Shown: positions 7,463 through 16,416, counted from the stretch's first letter. The stretch: DNA of 64,000 nt from Photorhabdus asymbiotica (GCF_003634575.1 NZ_RBLJ01000002.1:868001-932000); one strand, 5' to 3'. Notes: generated from the letters alone by a model not told the origin. Numbers and translations are program-made.

Positions 7463-7662
7463 AACAACGATTAAAAGATTTATTTAAAAAATAGTTTCCC
7501 TCTACCCATCCATTGCCAGCCAAACGGCTGGCTCGCTGGGAAAAAGAGCTTCTGGCGGCACCACCAGATATTAAAAAAACCCTATAACAACGTAATTGAC
7601 TGGTATTATTGGGCTTTCCTGAAAAAATCTGGATAATCCTGTACTTTCATAAAATACCCTAA
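7459..7662 (+). pseudogene. Decayed ORF translationally coupled to the fourth-cassette remnant
   Basis: An ATG overlaps the previous stop as ATGA and opens a frame that begins M-K-Q-R-L-K-D-L-F-K-K, then hits a TAG, a TAA and a TGA, yet continues to read like protein between the stops (for example P-L-P-A-K-R-L-A-R-W-E-K-E-L and V-L-L-G-F-P-E-K-I-W). The start coupling and the retained coding character suggest a small gene that has decayed. No family recognised. Confidence 0.4.
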
Positions 7663-7795
7663 ACTAATAACGACCGTTGGTTTACCGTTCTGGCGAGTGA
7701 TCATAACGGGTTTGTGGTCATCATTCACTTTATCCAAAGTCCTGGCTAAGTTAGCCCGAAACGCGCGCTGAATAGCTCATCGTATTCATAGTCAT
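7606..7795 (-). pseudogene. Phd/YefM-type antitoxin remnant, frameshifted
   Basis: On the minus strand a good ribosome binding site (GGGAGG) precedes ATG codons at 7795 and 7789; the frame begins M-N-T-M-S-Y-S-A and stops at once. Shifting by one base gives R-A-N-L-A-R-T-L-D-K-V, then H-K-P-V-M-I-T-R-Q-N-G-K-P and V-V-I-S-L, the core of Phd/YefM antitoxins, ending at 7606. The glycine after S-L replaces the usual acidic pair. No partner RelE/YoeB/Doc toxin is seen next to it. Probably a dead antitoxin left by an earlier mobile or toxin-antitoxin module. Confidence 0.65.
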
Positions 7796-8597
7796 TACCT
7801 CCCAATGTTGTCCCCATAACTGTACTTGTACAAATATAAGTACGTAAGTGTTGAGCTAATGATATTTCTGTCACTCCGATCCAATCTCATGAGGAAAATT
7901 ACTGAGTGGGAATTTTTGGTGATAATTTCATGTTGTCCATCCAGGTTTTTCATCTGACAAAACCAGCGATAAGCTTAAACAATAAAAAAATGAGAGGTGT
8001 TTTTTTAGAGCTTAAACCCTGAAAAATTAACCATTTTATCCATTTTTCTATTGCATTATTTTTTAAGGTTTTCTTCATAAAATAGCGCTTAAATACCCAT
8101 CTTTTCAGACAATATTCTTTTACATGCTGATTTCTTTTCAACTCTTTATTAATGGTTAATGACTTCGATTAAATGTGATTAACTATCTTTCTGAAAATTT
8201 ACATATATCTAGTTAAATCCATCCTTAATATAAAACTTTTAATATCTCTGTATTTACTCTTTTAAATGATCATGGCTGGTTAGGTAAACGTAAAATGAAT
8301 AGATTATGGAATCATTGGTAAATTAATTAAACAGACTTTTTTAGTCACTTTATACCTATTTAAAAACTGGGCATTAATCGATAATCTATTTTTAACCTTT
8401 GGTAAATAAGATAACTGAGTTAATCACCGATAAAAGAAATTTTCAATCGATATTTTCTTTTTTTAGTTAACGCGTCGTTTTTTAATAAATTTAAAATCCG
8501 CTTTTCCTGAGTTTTCTTTTCCAATGTCAGTGTAAAATCGCATTTTTTACTCGCTTAAAAAAACTTTAATCATTTCTATTTTACCTTTAATGATCAT
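7796..8597. other. Gene-poor, AT-rich intergenic stretch
   Basis: About 0.8 kb between the antitoxin remnant and the first ERIC. It is strongly AT-rich with many stops in all frames. A 63-codon minus-strand frame near 8000 has low-complexity Lys/Phe-rich composition and no convincing ribosome binding site. I see no gene, RNA or repeat that I can support. Confidence 0.5.
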
Positions 8598-8722
8598 ATA
8601 CCCAATAGATTTCAAGATGCATCGCGACGGCAAGGGAGCGAATCCCCGGGAGCATAGATAACTATGTGACCGGGGTGAGTGAATGTAGCCAACAAAGAGG
8701 CAACTTGAAAGATAACAGGTAT
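8598..8722 (+). repeat. ERIC element, copy 1
   Basis: 125 bp from ATACCC to a closing GGTAT, with the ERIC core (ATCCCC-GGGAGC-ATAGATAACTATGTGAC-GGGGTGAG, then AGCCAACAAAG and CTTGAAAGAT). It resembles the enterobacterial ERIC consensus and can fold into a long imperfect hairpin. It directly abuts copy 2. Confidence 0.88.
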
Positions 8723-8833
8723 ATCTAATAGATTTCGAGTTGCAGCGCGGCGGCAAGTGAACAAATCCCCAGGAGCATAGATAACGATGTGACTGGGGTG
8801 AGTGAAAGCAGCGACTTGAAAGATGAAGGGTAT
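8723..8833 (+). repeat. ERIC element, copy 2 (shortened)
   Basis: About 111 bp, same orientation as and immediately after copy 1. The core is kept but the AGCCAACAAAG stretch is cut short (AAAGCAGCGACTTG), so this is a small internal deletion variant. It ends in GGGTAT. Confidence 0.83.
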
Positions 8834-8988
8834 AAAGCTTTACCTGTTTCTTCGTAATATGGTTACCCTTCTTCCATATTTTAAAACCACACTGATTTTG
8901 TCTCAGGGTAATAGTAAAAACAAAAAACCGCGGGATGTCTCCATCCACACGGCTTGATTTGAAAAGACAGTTACTCATTAAGTGCCAA

Positions 8989-9789
8989 TTAAACTTGGTA
9001 CATTTTGCATAAATAACGGGAAACAGCATCATCCGCATTTGAGCCAATCACATCCATATCTGGCAGGATATCTTTCAAACGTTGGTGAGCATCCCGCATA
9101 ATACAGCCCTTACCTACCGCCATTAGCATTTCCAGATCATTCATTCCATCACCAAAAGCTATGCAATCACTTAGTTTATAACCCATAGATTTAGCAACCT
9201 GCTCAAGTGCATGACCTTTGGAAACACCACCAGCCATAACCTCCAGACAATTACGCAATGAGAAACTCACATTTACTCTGTCACCCCAACGCGCATTAAT
9301 TGCTTCTTCCAGAGTAATTAGTAAATCATGATCTTCACAAGTAAAGTAAACTTTGCACACACCATCAGTCTCAAAATTATCACGCTCAAAAAGCTGATAA
9401 TGAAATACTGACTCTTGGAAAAAAACTTCCTGCTCAGGGCTTTCACGATTCATATACCAGTCGTCATTACAGTAATAATTCGTCAGAATATTGGGATTAT
9501 CAAACTCCATTAGACACAAATCATGCACAATATCAGGAGCAACATTGTGACTGAAAACCAGTTCACCCGCGGTATCGTGTACCCGGGCACCATTGGAGGT
9601 GATCATATAGGCATCAATACCAAGACTGTCACGGATTTGTGCAACATCCACATGATGACGGCCAGTCGCAAAAATAAAATGAATGCCTTTGTTTGTCAGT
9701 AAATTAAGTGTTTCCTTGGTGTAAGAAGTTAATTTGTGATCAGGAGACAGCAAAGTGCCATCTAAATCTGAAGCAACAATGTGATACAT
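8989..9789 (-). CDS. yigL: HAD-superfamily sugar/pyridoxal phosphatase YigL
   Basis: 266 residues, the usual YigL length. HAD motif I is D-L-D-G-T at residues 8-12; the C-terminal motif IV is G-D-G-M-N-D-L-E-M-L, and a Cof-type cap lies between them. YigL dephosphorylates pyridoxal 5'-phosphate and sugar phosphates in the cytoplasm, and in E. coli its mRNA is stabilised by the sRNA SgrS during sugar-phosphate stress. It lies 21 bp downstream of pldB on the same strand. The E. coli order pldB-yigL is kept. Confidence 0.93.
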   Translation of the reverse strand: MYHIVASDLDGTLLSPDHKLTSYTKETLNLLTNKGIHFIFATGRHHVDVAQIRDSLGIDAYMITSNGARVHDTAGELVFSHNVAPDIVHDLCLMEFDNPNILTNYYCNDDWYMNRESPEQEVFFQESVFHYQLFERDNFETDGVCKVYFTCEDHDLLITLEEAINARWGDRVNVSFSLRNCLEVMAGGVSKGHALEQVAKSMGYKLSDCIAFGDGMNDLEMLMAVGKGCIMRDAHQRLKDILPDMDVIGSNADDAVSRYLCKMYQV

Positions 9790-9810
9790 AGTTATAGTTC
9801 CTAAATTAAA

Positions 9811-10809
9811 TCAATTTTGATCAAAAAAATCACAAATGGCGTTGAGTGCCTGACTACGTAATTTATCTTTTTCAAACAGGATTTCATGATGTGCCCCCTG
9901 TATAATCAAAGGCAGCGACTCTTTAATGAAAACCTCTTCTTTCTGGCGTGATTTACAAAAAGCCTGTAATTTTTGATTATTAATGACCTGATCTTCACTG
10001 GCTTTTAAAACCATCAGTGGCGTCTCAATTTTTCCTGCCTTTTCTATCAGCATGTCGCCAACCCGCATACTTTCCCTTATCCAATGGTATGTTGGACCGC
10101 CTATACGTAATTCTGGGTAATCTGTGTAATAACGAAGGTAGCGACAATAACGCTCATAACTATGTGTTAGAGGGTTTATCAAATAAGGCAACGGACGCCA
10201 TTTCCCTGTCAATACCGCATAATTGTTGCGTCTGTCCGGGTATTTTTCTGCCCGGTTTACCAGAAAGGTTGCTAACCAACGTGGCATTGGCAAGTTAATA
10301 CCAAACATAGGTGCACACAGCGCTGCTGCATCAAAAACCTGGCTGTGACGTAATAATAATCCCCCTAATATTGCCGCCCCCATGGAATGGGCCAGCGCAT
10401 AACAGTGAGAATAATGACGAGGGAGAATGTCTTTTTCTATAAACGTTTCAATATCATCAATATAGTCATTAAATTGTTCTACATGCCCTTTTTGTGGATC
10501 TTCAAGTATCCTGCTGGATCGCCCCTGCCCACGATGATCAATAATAAAAACGTCGTAGCCAAGGTGATAAAAATCAAATGCGACTTCCGGGTATTTGACA
10601 TAACTTTCACTGCGGCCAGGTAAGATAACGACCGCCCTATGATTCTTTGTTGTTGTACAAAAACGGGCATAGCGTATCAGCACATTATCGACACCGACAA
10701 ACTCACGTTCTTCTCTGGATTGCCAGAAATCCAACAAAGGCCCGTTAGCAAAAGCAGAGAACTGTATCTCACGATTGAGCCAGCTTTCTTTCAACCTTTC
10801 GGGCGTCAT
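9811..10809 (-). CDS. pldB: Lysophospholipase L2
   Basis: 332 residues, alpha/beta hydrolase. The nucleophile elbow is H-S-M-G-A; D-H-R-G-Q-G-R-S and the late G-A-H-H-E-I-L-F (catalytic His) match PldB, as does the N-terminal F-S-A-F-A-N-G-P-L. PldB hydrolyses lysophosphatidylethanolamine and related lysophospholipids at the inner membrane. It starts 14 bp after recQ, suggesting co-transcription. The rhtB and rhtC genes present next to pldB in E. coli are absent here. Confidence 0.93.
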   Translation of the reverse strand: MTPERLKESWLNREIQFSAFANGPLLDFWQSREEREFVGVDNVLIRYARFCTTTKNHRAVVILPGRSESYVKYPEVAFDFYHLGYDVFIIDHRGQGRSSRILEDPQKGHVEQFNDYIDDIETFIEKDILPRHYSHCYALAHSMGAAILGGLLLRHSQVFDAAALCAPMFGINLPMPRWLATFLVNRAEKYPDRRNNYAVLTGKWRPLPYLINPLTHSYERYCRYLRYYTDYPELRIGGPTYHWIRESMRVGDMLIEKAGKIETPLMVLKASEDQVINNQKLQAFCKSRQKEEVFIKESLPLIIQGAHHEILFEKDKLRSQALNAICDFFDQN

Positions 10810-10823
10810 AAATTGTCCTCAAG

Positions 10824-12650
10824 CTATTTGAATTCCTCCAGATGTTCATGGATCAACGCCATAAAAACACCACCAAAACGTTCAAGTTTCCGTTGCCCTA
10901 CTCCGTTAATTAATAACATTTCATCAGCAGTGACCGGGCATTGCTCTGACATTTCAATCAAAGTGACATCGTTAAATACAACAAAAGGAGGGATATTATT
11001 TTCGTCAGCAATCGATTTTCGTAATTTACGCAGCTTAGCAAACAGCTTGCGATCGTAATTACCACTATAAGATTTACTTTGCTGACTGCGTCCTTTCAGA
11101 CTCTGTATTCGTGGAACAGCCAGTTTCAGCAGAACCTCACCACGCAATACTGGTCGTGCTGCTTCTGTTAATTGTAATGCTGAATAATTGGTGATGTTTT
11201 GACTGATAAAGCCTAAGTGAATCAGTTGCCGCAATACACTGATCCAATACTCCTGACTTTGCTCTTTACCAATACCATAAACTGGCAAACGGTCATGCCC
11301 CATATCACGGATACGTTGATTATTCGAGCCTCTGAGCACTTCAACGATATAACCGATACCAAAACGCTGACCAACCCGGTAAACACAAGAAAGCGCTTTT
11401 TGCGCATCCACCAGACCATCATAATTTTTAGGTGGATCAAGGCAAATATCACAGTTGCCGCAAAGGTTTTGCTTATTTTCACCAAAATAATTCAGCAATA
11501 CCAAGCGGCGGCAAGTTTGTGCTTCAGCAAAAGCGCCCATTGCATTAAGTTTATGCCGTTCAATATCCTGTTGTGTGCCAACAGGTTTTTCTTCCAAACA
11601 ACGGCGAAGCCATACCATATCAGCGGGATCATAGAACAACACCGCTTCCGCAGGTAGGCCATCACGTCCGGCACGCCCTGTCTCCTGATAATAGGATTCA
11701 ATGTTACGTGGAATATTAAAATGAACCACAAACCGAACATTGGGTTTATTAATTCCCATACCAAACGCGACTGTTGCCACAACTACCTGCAAATCATCAC
11801 GTTGAAATGCATCCTGTACCCGAGCACGTTGGTTGTTATCTAGACCAGCATGATATGGTGCAACACTTAAGCCACGTTTTTGTAAGCGCTCTGACGTTTC
11901 TTCAACTTTACTACGACTGTTGCAGTAAATGATGCCACTTTTACCTTTCTGAGCACGGATAAATAGCCATAATTGATCTAATGGCTTGTATTTCTCTATC
12001 AAGGTATAACGAATATTAGGGCGATCAAAGCTGCTGATATGGATAAGCGGATTATTAAGGTTCAGTAGTCGGACGATATCATTACGGGTGGTTTCATCAG
12101 CGGTCGCGGTCAACGCAATGACAGGCAATGTTGGAAACCGTTGCCTGAGCTGACCCAACGCCCGATATTCAGGCCGAAAATCATGGCCCCATTGTGAAAT
12201 ACAATGTGCTTCATCCACCGCCAGTATAGCTGGTTGCCATTCCAGAAGTTGCTCAAGGAAGTTATCCATCATCAAGCGTTCAGGAGCGATATACAGCAAT
12301 TTGACCATCCCCTGACGACAACGTCGGATCACATCAATCTGCTGTTCGCGAGCCTGAGTTGAATTCAAACAATCAGCAGCAACACCATTCGCCTGCAATT
12401 GATCCACCTGATCTTTCATCAAAGAGATCAATGGGGAAACAACCAACGTGACGCCTTCCTGTATCAGTGCCGGAATTTGGTAACACAATGATTTACCACC
12501 CCCCGTCGGCATAATAACCAGACAATCACGCCCTTCAAGAATGGTATTGATAACTTGTTGCTGACCAGGCCGAAATTGCTGATAACCAAAGGTTTCCCGC
12601 AATACCTGCTCTGTCAGTGATATCGTATTGATGACTTCTGCGGTAGACAC
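10824..12650 (-). CDS. recQ: ATP-dependent DNA helicase RecQ
   Basis: 608 residues from a GTG start at 12650, chosen because GAGGA lies six bases upstream and the N-terminus then aligns with E. coli RecQ; a TTG at 12662 is the in-frame alternative. Motifs: F-R-P-G-Q (Q motif), T-G-G-G-K-S (Walker A), D-E-A-H (Walker B), Q-E-T-G-R-A-G-R-D (motif VI), the zinc-binding C-G-N-C-D-I-C and a C-terminal HRDC domain (G-V-G-Q-R-K-L-E-R-F-G). RecQ is a 3'-5' helicase of the RecF pathway that clears aberrant joint molecules. pldA, next to recQ in E. coli, is missing. Confidence 0.96.
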   Translation of the reverse strand: MSTAEVINTISLTEQVLRETFGYQQFRPGQQQVINTILEGRDCLVIMPTGGGKSLCYQIPALIQEGVTLVVSPLISLMKDQVDQLQANGVAADCLNSTQAREQQIDVIRRCRQGMVKLLYIAPERLMMDNFLEQLLEWQPAILAVDEAHCISQWGHDFRPEYRALGQLRQRFPTLPVIALTATADETTRNDIVRLLNLNNPLIHISSFDRPNIRYTLIEKYKPLDQLWLFIRAQKGKSGIIYCNSRSKVEETSERLQKRGLSVAPYHAGLDNNQRARVQDAFQRDDLQVVVATVAFGMGINKPNVRFVVHFNIPRNIESYYQETGRAGRDGLPAEAVLFYDPADMVWLRRCLEEKPVGTQQDIERHKLNAMGAFAEAQTCRRLVLLNYFGENKQNLCGNCDICLDPPKNYDGLVDAQKALSCVYRVGQRFGIGYIVEVLRGSNNQRIRDMGHDRLPVYGIGKEQSQEYWISVLRQLIHLGFISQNITNYSALQLTEAARPVLRGEVLLKLAVPRIQSLKGRSQQSKSYSGNYDRKLFAKLRKLRKSIADENNIPPFVVFNDVTLIEMSEQCPVTADEMLLINGVGQRKLERFGGVFMALIHEHLEEFK

Positions 12651-13013
12651 GCTTTTCCTCAACCATTAAAAAATCACAGACATTATTCAAACGCCTTGGC
12701 ATTATGCTATCTCACTCTTGGAATAATTACAGCATGTCATTGAACAATCAGTTGGATACCAACGCCGTCTGGGACAAATCTTTGACTATTTCCCTTTCCC
12801 CGAACTTAATCAGTTGACTCCCATACTTTTAAATGTGAAACAGTCTATTTTCAGTCAGTTAAGCCCAACATCGTGGTTCTATCTGTTTCAATTTATCATG
12901 GTTACATCCAATCATATTATTTAGTAATTTGATTTTTTTCAGGTTATTACTCTATATTCTTGGCAAACTGGCAAGGTTAGCAACAAAAGCATAATATTAA
13001 CAATTCATTAACC
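12651..13013. other. Intergenic region between divergent recQ and yigI
   Basis: About 360 bp of AT-rich sequence that must hold the promoters of the divergent recQ and yigI. E. coli has pldA here; I could not find a recognisable pldA fragment in any frame. No confident promoter or operator can be called. Confidence 0.4.
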
Positions 13014-13093
13014 ATACCCAATAGATTTCAAGTTGCGGCGCGGCGGCAAGTGAGCGCAGCCAACAAAGCAGCAACCTGAAAGATAACGGGTAT
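13014..13093 (+). repeat. ERIC element with internal deletion
   Basis: 80 bp with intact ERIC ends (ATACCCAATAGATTTCAAG to AAAGATAACGGGTAT), but the central palindrome (ATCCCC...GGGGTGAG) is missing, so GTGAGCG joins directly to CAGCCAACAAAG. It lies 43 bp before the yigI start and may affect its leader RNA. Confidence 0.85.
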
Positions 13094-13136
13094 AAAGTAA
13101 TGTTAATAACACATACCTTATTTGGGATTAAATTAA

Positions 13137-13607
13137 ATGCCTACAACTGAAATAGCCCTAGAGGAAGCCCGCCAACTGATTGGGGATGCTTTTGTTCACC
13201 ATATGCCCTTTAACCAATTATTAGGGCTTGAATTACTTCGATTTGAGCAGGATTATGCAGAAATACAGTTCCATAATCAGAGTAAACTGGTAGGTAATAC
13301 CGCGCAGCAAATTTTACATGGTGGTGTGATTGCCTCAGTCTTGGATGTATGTGCTGGATTAGTCTGCATCGGTAATACGTTAAGCCGTCTAACCCCCATT
13401 TCACGAGAAGAATTAGAAAAGCGATTATCAACAATGGGAACTATCGATTTGCGGGTGGATTATCTACGCCCAGGCAGAGGTAAATTATTTACTGCTACCA
13501 GTAGTATTATCCGTAGTGGAAATAAAGTTTCTGTTGCCAGAGCAGAACTCCATAATGAGCAGAGAGCCCATATTGCCAGCGTAACGGCGGCTTATCTGGT
13601 AGGCTAA
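13137..13607 (+). CDS. yigI: Hotdog-fold thioesterase YigI
   Basis: 156 residues, a PaaI-type hotdog protein: F-N-Q-L-L-G-L-E near the N-terminus, the [11 protein letters not shown] helix with the catalytic-loop His-Gly-Gly, and V-D-Y-L-R-P-G-R-G in the second half. YigI proteins hydrolyse medium- to long-chain acyl-CoA thioesters in the cytoplasm. It stands alone, with an ERIC upstream and rarD 121 bp downstream. Same neighbourhood as in E. coli. Confidence 0.88.
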   Translation: MPTTEIALEEARQLIGDAFVHHMPFNQLLGLELLRFEQDYAEIQFHNQSKLVGNTAQQILHGGVIASVLDVCAGLVCIGNTLSRLTPISREELEKRLSTMGTIDLRVDYLRPGRGKLFTATSSIIRSGNKVSVARAELHNEQRAHIASVTAAYLVG

Positions 13608-13728
13608 TCATATAATTTTAACTATTTAATCCATTGCGTAATATTCAGCCCGGTGACATATTATTTCCACGTTAACGGGCTAACAACTCATTACATTTTT
13701 TCCACCTTATTATTTGCATCAGGACAAT

Positions 13729-14619
13729 ATGAACAAACCACAAACGACCAAAGGAGTTCTATACGCCTTCGGAGCCTGCTTTATCTGGGGGATTGCTCCG
13801 GTTTATTTTAAACATATTCAGCAAGTACCTGCTGATGAAATTCTGACCCATCGTGTTATATGGTCATTTTTCTTTATGTTGCTGCTGATAACATTAACTC
13901 GCCACTGGCCACAGGTAGTCAAGGTTTTTCATCAACCTAAAAAAGTGTTGTTGCTGGCCGTGACTGCTACCGTCGTTGCCTGTAACTGGCTGATCTACAT
14001 CTGGGCAGTAAACCACGGTCATATGTTGGAGGCCAGCCTGGGTTATTTTATTAGCCCACTGGTTAACGTTTTATTTGGTATGCTGTTTTTGAGTGAACGT
14101 TTCCGTCGAATGCAATGGACTGCTGTTGCTCTGGCCTTTACCGGCGTGTTAATCCAGCTATGGCAATTTGGCTCTATACCTGTCATTGGTTTAAGTTTAG
14201 CGGTCACTTTTGCCTTGTATGCCCTGCTTCGTAAGAAGATGAATGTTGATGCACAAACAGGTATGGCAATTGAAACATTATGGTTACTGCCAGTTGCAGC
14301 CACTTATTTATTTGGTTTTGCCGACACCCCAACCAGTGATTTAAGTTCTAACCCAGCGACACTTAATTTATTGCTGATTGCCGCGGGCATTATTACTACT
14401 GTGCCATTACTGTTATTTACAGAAGCTGCTGCTCATTTGCGCCTATCTACGCTCGGATTCTTCCAGTATGTCGGCCCAACACTGATGTTCCTGCTAGCAA
14501 CCTTGGTTTACGATGAACAAATAGGTACCGACCGGCTGATTACTTTTGGCTTTATCTGGGCTGCATTAGTGCTGTTTACATTGGATGCCGTGTATACACA
14601 GCGTAAATCGCAGAAATAG
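13729..14619 (+). CDS. rarD: EamA-family transporter RarD
   Basis: 296 residues from the ATG at 13729 (AGGA just upstream), identical in length to E. coli RarD; a TTG fifteen bases earlier is less likely. Ten hydrophobic segments in two EamA repeats. Highly conserved blocks: F-I-W-G-I-A-P-V-Y-F-K, A-D-E-I-L-T-H-R-V-I-W-S-F-F, H-M-L-E-A-S-L-G-Y-F and L-R-L-S-T-L-G-F-F-Q-Y. Inner-membrane permease of the drug/metabolite transporter superfamily; its E. coli substrate is not established. Eight bases separate it from the broken acetyltransferase. Confidence 0.94.
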   Translation: MNKPQTTKGVLYAFGACFIWGIAPVYFKHIQQVPADEILTHRVIWSFFFMLLLITLTRHWPQVVKVFHQPKKVLLLAVTATVVACNWLIYIWAVNHGHMLEASLGYFISPLVNVLFGMLFLSERFRRMQWTAVALAFTGVLIQLWQFGSIPVIGLSLAVTFALYALLRKKMNVDAQTGMAIETLWLLPVAATYLFGFADTPTSDLSSNPATLNLLLIAAGIITTVPLLLFTEAAAHLRLSTLGFFQYVGPTLMFLLATLVYDEQIGTDRLITFGFIWAALVLFTLDAVYTQRKSQK

Positions 14620-14627
14620 CAAAAGTA

Positions 14628-15205
14628 ATGAAAATAACCATCAGATTAGCCAAAACAACAGAATACATTGCCCTTGAAGCACTTCAGTTACGTGCCTCTT
14701 TGATGTGGGAAGATGATCGCGAGTTATTATTAGCAAATCCTCACGCGATAGAACTCCCTACAGAATATATTGAAGCAGGGTATATACCCAATAGATTTCG
14801 AGTTGCAGCGCTACGGCAAGTGAACGAATCCCCAGAAGCATAGATAACTATGTGACTGGGGTGAGTGAAAGCAGCCAACAAAGCAGCAACTTGAAGGATG
14901 AAGGGTATGTTTATATTGCGGAACAAGCTGGCGTGATTCTAGCGTTCAGTGTTGTATTGCCGCTATCTGATGGGAATGCAGAACTGGACGGATTATTTGT
15001 TGAACCAACCACTTGGTATCAAGGTATTGGCAAACAATTGGTACAAACAGTATTGAATAATCTTCATACAAAAGGAAAAACATCATTGCGGGTACTGTCT
15101 AATCCTCAAGTTGAAGGGTTTTATATTGCTCTTGGCTTTGAACGTTTGGGGGAAGAATATACTCAATTGGGGACGGCAATTTGTATGATTAAGTACACAC
15201 AATGA
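14628..15205 (+). pseudogene. GNAT-family N-acetyltransferase split by an ERIC element
   Basis: The first 52 codons (M-K-I-T-I-R-L-A to Y-I-E-A-G-Y) run into an ERIC at 14784; the remaining 98 codons resume at 14909 with V-Y-I-A-E-Q-A-G. Removing the 125-bp insert leaves 453 bases, exactly 151 codons including the stop, with a continuous GNAT frame. That frame has the acetyl-CoA loop Q-G-I-G-K and a C-terminal N-P-Q-V-E-G-F-Y-I-A-L-G-F-E-R motif. The insert adds a stop and shifts frame (125 mod 3 = 2), so full-length protein cannot be made. A start inside the ERIC (ATG 14852) could give a truncated product containing the CoA-binding part. Confidence 0.9.
14784..14908 (+). repeat. ERIC element inserted in the GNAT gene
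   Basis: 125 bp added relative to the restored gene, consistent with a 123-bp ERIC plus a duplicated TA. The host sequence reads GCAGGGTAT before it and GGGTATGTTTAT at its right end; collapsing to one copy restores the codons for E-A-G-Y-V-Y-I-A. It carries the standard core. Confidence 0.92.
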
Positions 15206-15215
15206 AATAAGTTAT

Positions 15216-15340
15216 ATACCCAATAAATTTCGAGTTGCAGCGCGGCGGCAAGTGAACGAATCCCCAGGAGCATAGATAACTATGTGACTGGGGTGAGAGA
15301 AAGCAGCCAACAAAGCAGCATCTTGAAATCCATAGGGTAT
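15216..15340 (+). repeat. ERIC element downstream of the GNAT pseudogene
   Basis: 125 bp, same orientation as the copy at 14784, only 307 bp further on. Ends ATACCCAATAAATTTCGAG and TCTTGAAATCCATAGGGTAT; the right end differs from the other direct copies. It lies between the convergent GNAT remnant and corA. Confidence 0.9.
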
Positions 15341-15417
15341 ATACAACACAAGTGGTATTAATAGTTGCCTAGATTATAATAAAACTTCATTATCTGGTGA
15401 ACAGAACTTGATTAAGA

Positions 15418-15442
15418 CAAAATGCCGGCTCAAAAACCAGCA
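15418..15442 (-). terminator. Probable corA transcription terminator
   Basis: On the minus strand, 24 bases after the corA stop: TGCTGG, a loop of about seven bases, GCCGGCA, then TTTTG. Moderately stable stem with a short T-run. Confidence 0.55.
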
Positions 15443-15465
15443 CTTTGTCAGTAAGCGGTAATAAA

Positions 15466-16416
15466 CTAAAGCCAATTCTTACGCTTAAAATAAAGATACG
15501 GCGCAAGGCCAGCCGCAATCATTAAACCAATTGCGCCCGGATAACCAAATGGCCAGTGCAACTCCGGCATAAACTCAAAGTTCATACCGTAACTAGAAGC
15601 CACCAACGTTGGTGGCAGAAATACCACAGAGACAACTGAGAAGATTTTGATAATCCGGCTTTGTTCGATATTGATAAAACCCATTGCTGCCTGCATCAGG
15701 AAGTTAACTTTCTGAAACAGGGATTCATTGTGTGGCAACAAGGATTCAATATCCCGCAATATTTCACGGGCTTGTTCAAGCTGATCAGCCGGTAAACGGG
15801 CACGTCGCACCAAAAAATTAAGCGCGCGCTGAGTATCCATCAGGCACAAACGAACCTTCCAACCGATATCTTCCTGCTCAGCAAGGCTGGACAAGGCAAT
15901 ATCAAACTCATCCCCCTGCTTTCCTTCCATAATGACTCGGCTCAAGGATTCCAGCACGCTGTAAATATTTTCGATAACATCAGCCAACTGTTCGATTTTT
16001 GTTTCAAACAAATCCATCAGCACTTCATAGGCATTACCATCGACTAATATCTGATTACGAGCACGCATACGGTACAATCGGAATGCGGGGAGTTCACGCT
16101 CTCGCAATGTATAGAGACGACCATCACGAATAGTAAATGCAACGGTTGCGTTGCCAGCATGGTCTTCTGCGTCTTCAAAGTAAAAAAATGAGTGGACGTG
16201 TATCCCATCTTCATCTTCAAAAAAACGCGCGGATGCCTCAATGTCATCCAATTCCGGTCGGGTTGCCAAAATTTGGCCTAGTTCATTTTGGACATGAAGC
16301 CTATCTCGTTCTTCCGGCTCGACCAAATCTACCCACAAAGAATCGGATAACTTTTCTCCCTCTTCTAATTCAAGACGGAGCAGGCGATTATTCTCTAACT
16401 TAAATGCGCTCAGCAT
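15466..16416 (-). CDS. corA: Magnesium/cobalt transport channel CorA
   Basis: 316 residues, same length as the E. coli protein. Acidic N-terminal cytoplasmic domain, long helical stalk, and two C-terminal membrane helices with the diagnostic Y-G-M-N loop ([12 protein letters not shown]) and a basic end (Y-F-K-R-K-N-W-L). CorA pentamers are the main Mg2+ influx channel. It stands in its conserved position between rarD and uvrD, here without yigF and yigG. Confidence 0.97.
   Translation of the reverse strand: MLSAFKLENNRLLRLELEEGEKLSDSLWVDLVEPEERDRLHVQNELGQILATRPELDDIEASARFFEDEDGIHVHSFFYFEDAEDHAGNATVAFTIRDGRLYTLRERELPAFRLYRMRARNQILVDGNAYEVLMDLFETKIEQLADVIENIYSVLESLSRVIMEGKQGDEFDIALSSLAEQEDIGWKVRLCLMDTQRALNFLVRRARLPADQLEQAREILRDIESLLPHNESLFQKVNFLMQAAMGFINIEQSRIIKIFSVVSVVFLPPTLVASSYGMNFEFMPELHWPFGYPGAIGLMIAAGLAPYLYFKRKNWL

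Noticed and set aside
7950-8141. 63-codon minus-strand ORF in the gap before yigL
   Set aside because: Lys/Phe-rich low complexity in very AT-rich DNA, no convincing ribosome binding site, no recognisable family.
8598-8833. CRISPR-like array
   Set aside because: Only two adjacent repeats with no spacers; both are ERIC elements.
8547-9047. 166-codon minus-strand frame across two ERICs into yigL
   Set aside because: Most of it translates the ERIC repeats and then overlaps the true yigL 3' end in another frame.
14852-15205. Independent acetyltransferase starting at 14852
   Set aside because: The start and first ~19 codons are ERIC sequence; the natural gene begins at 14628.
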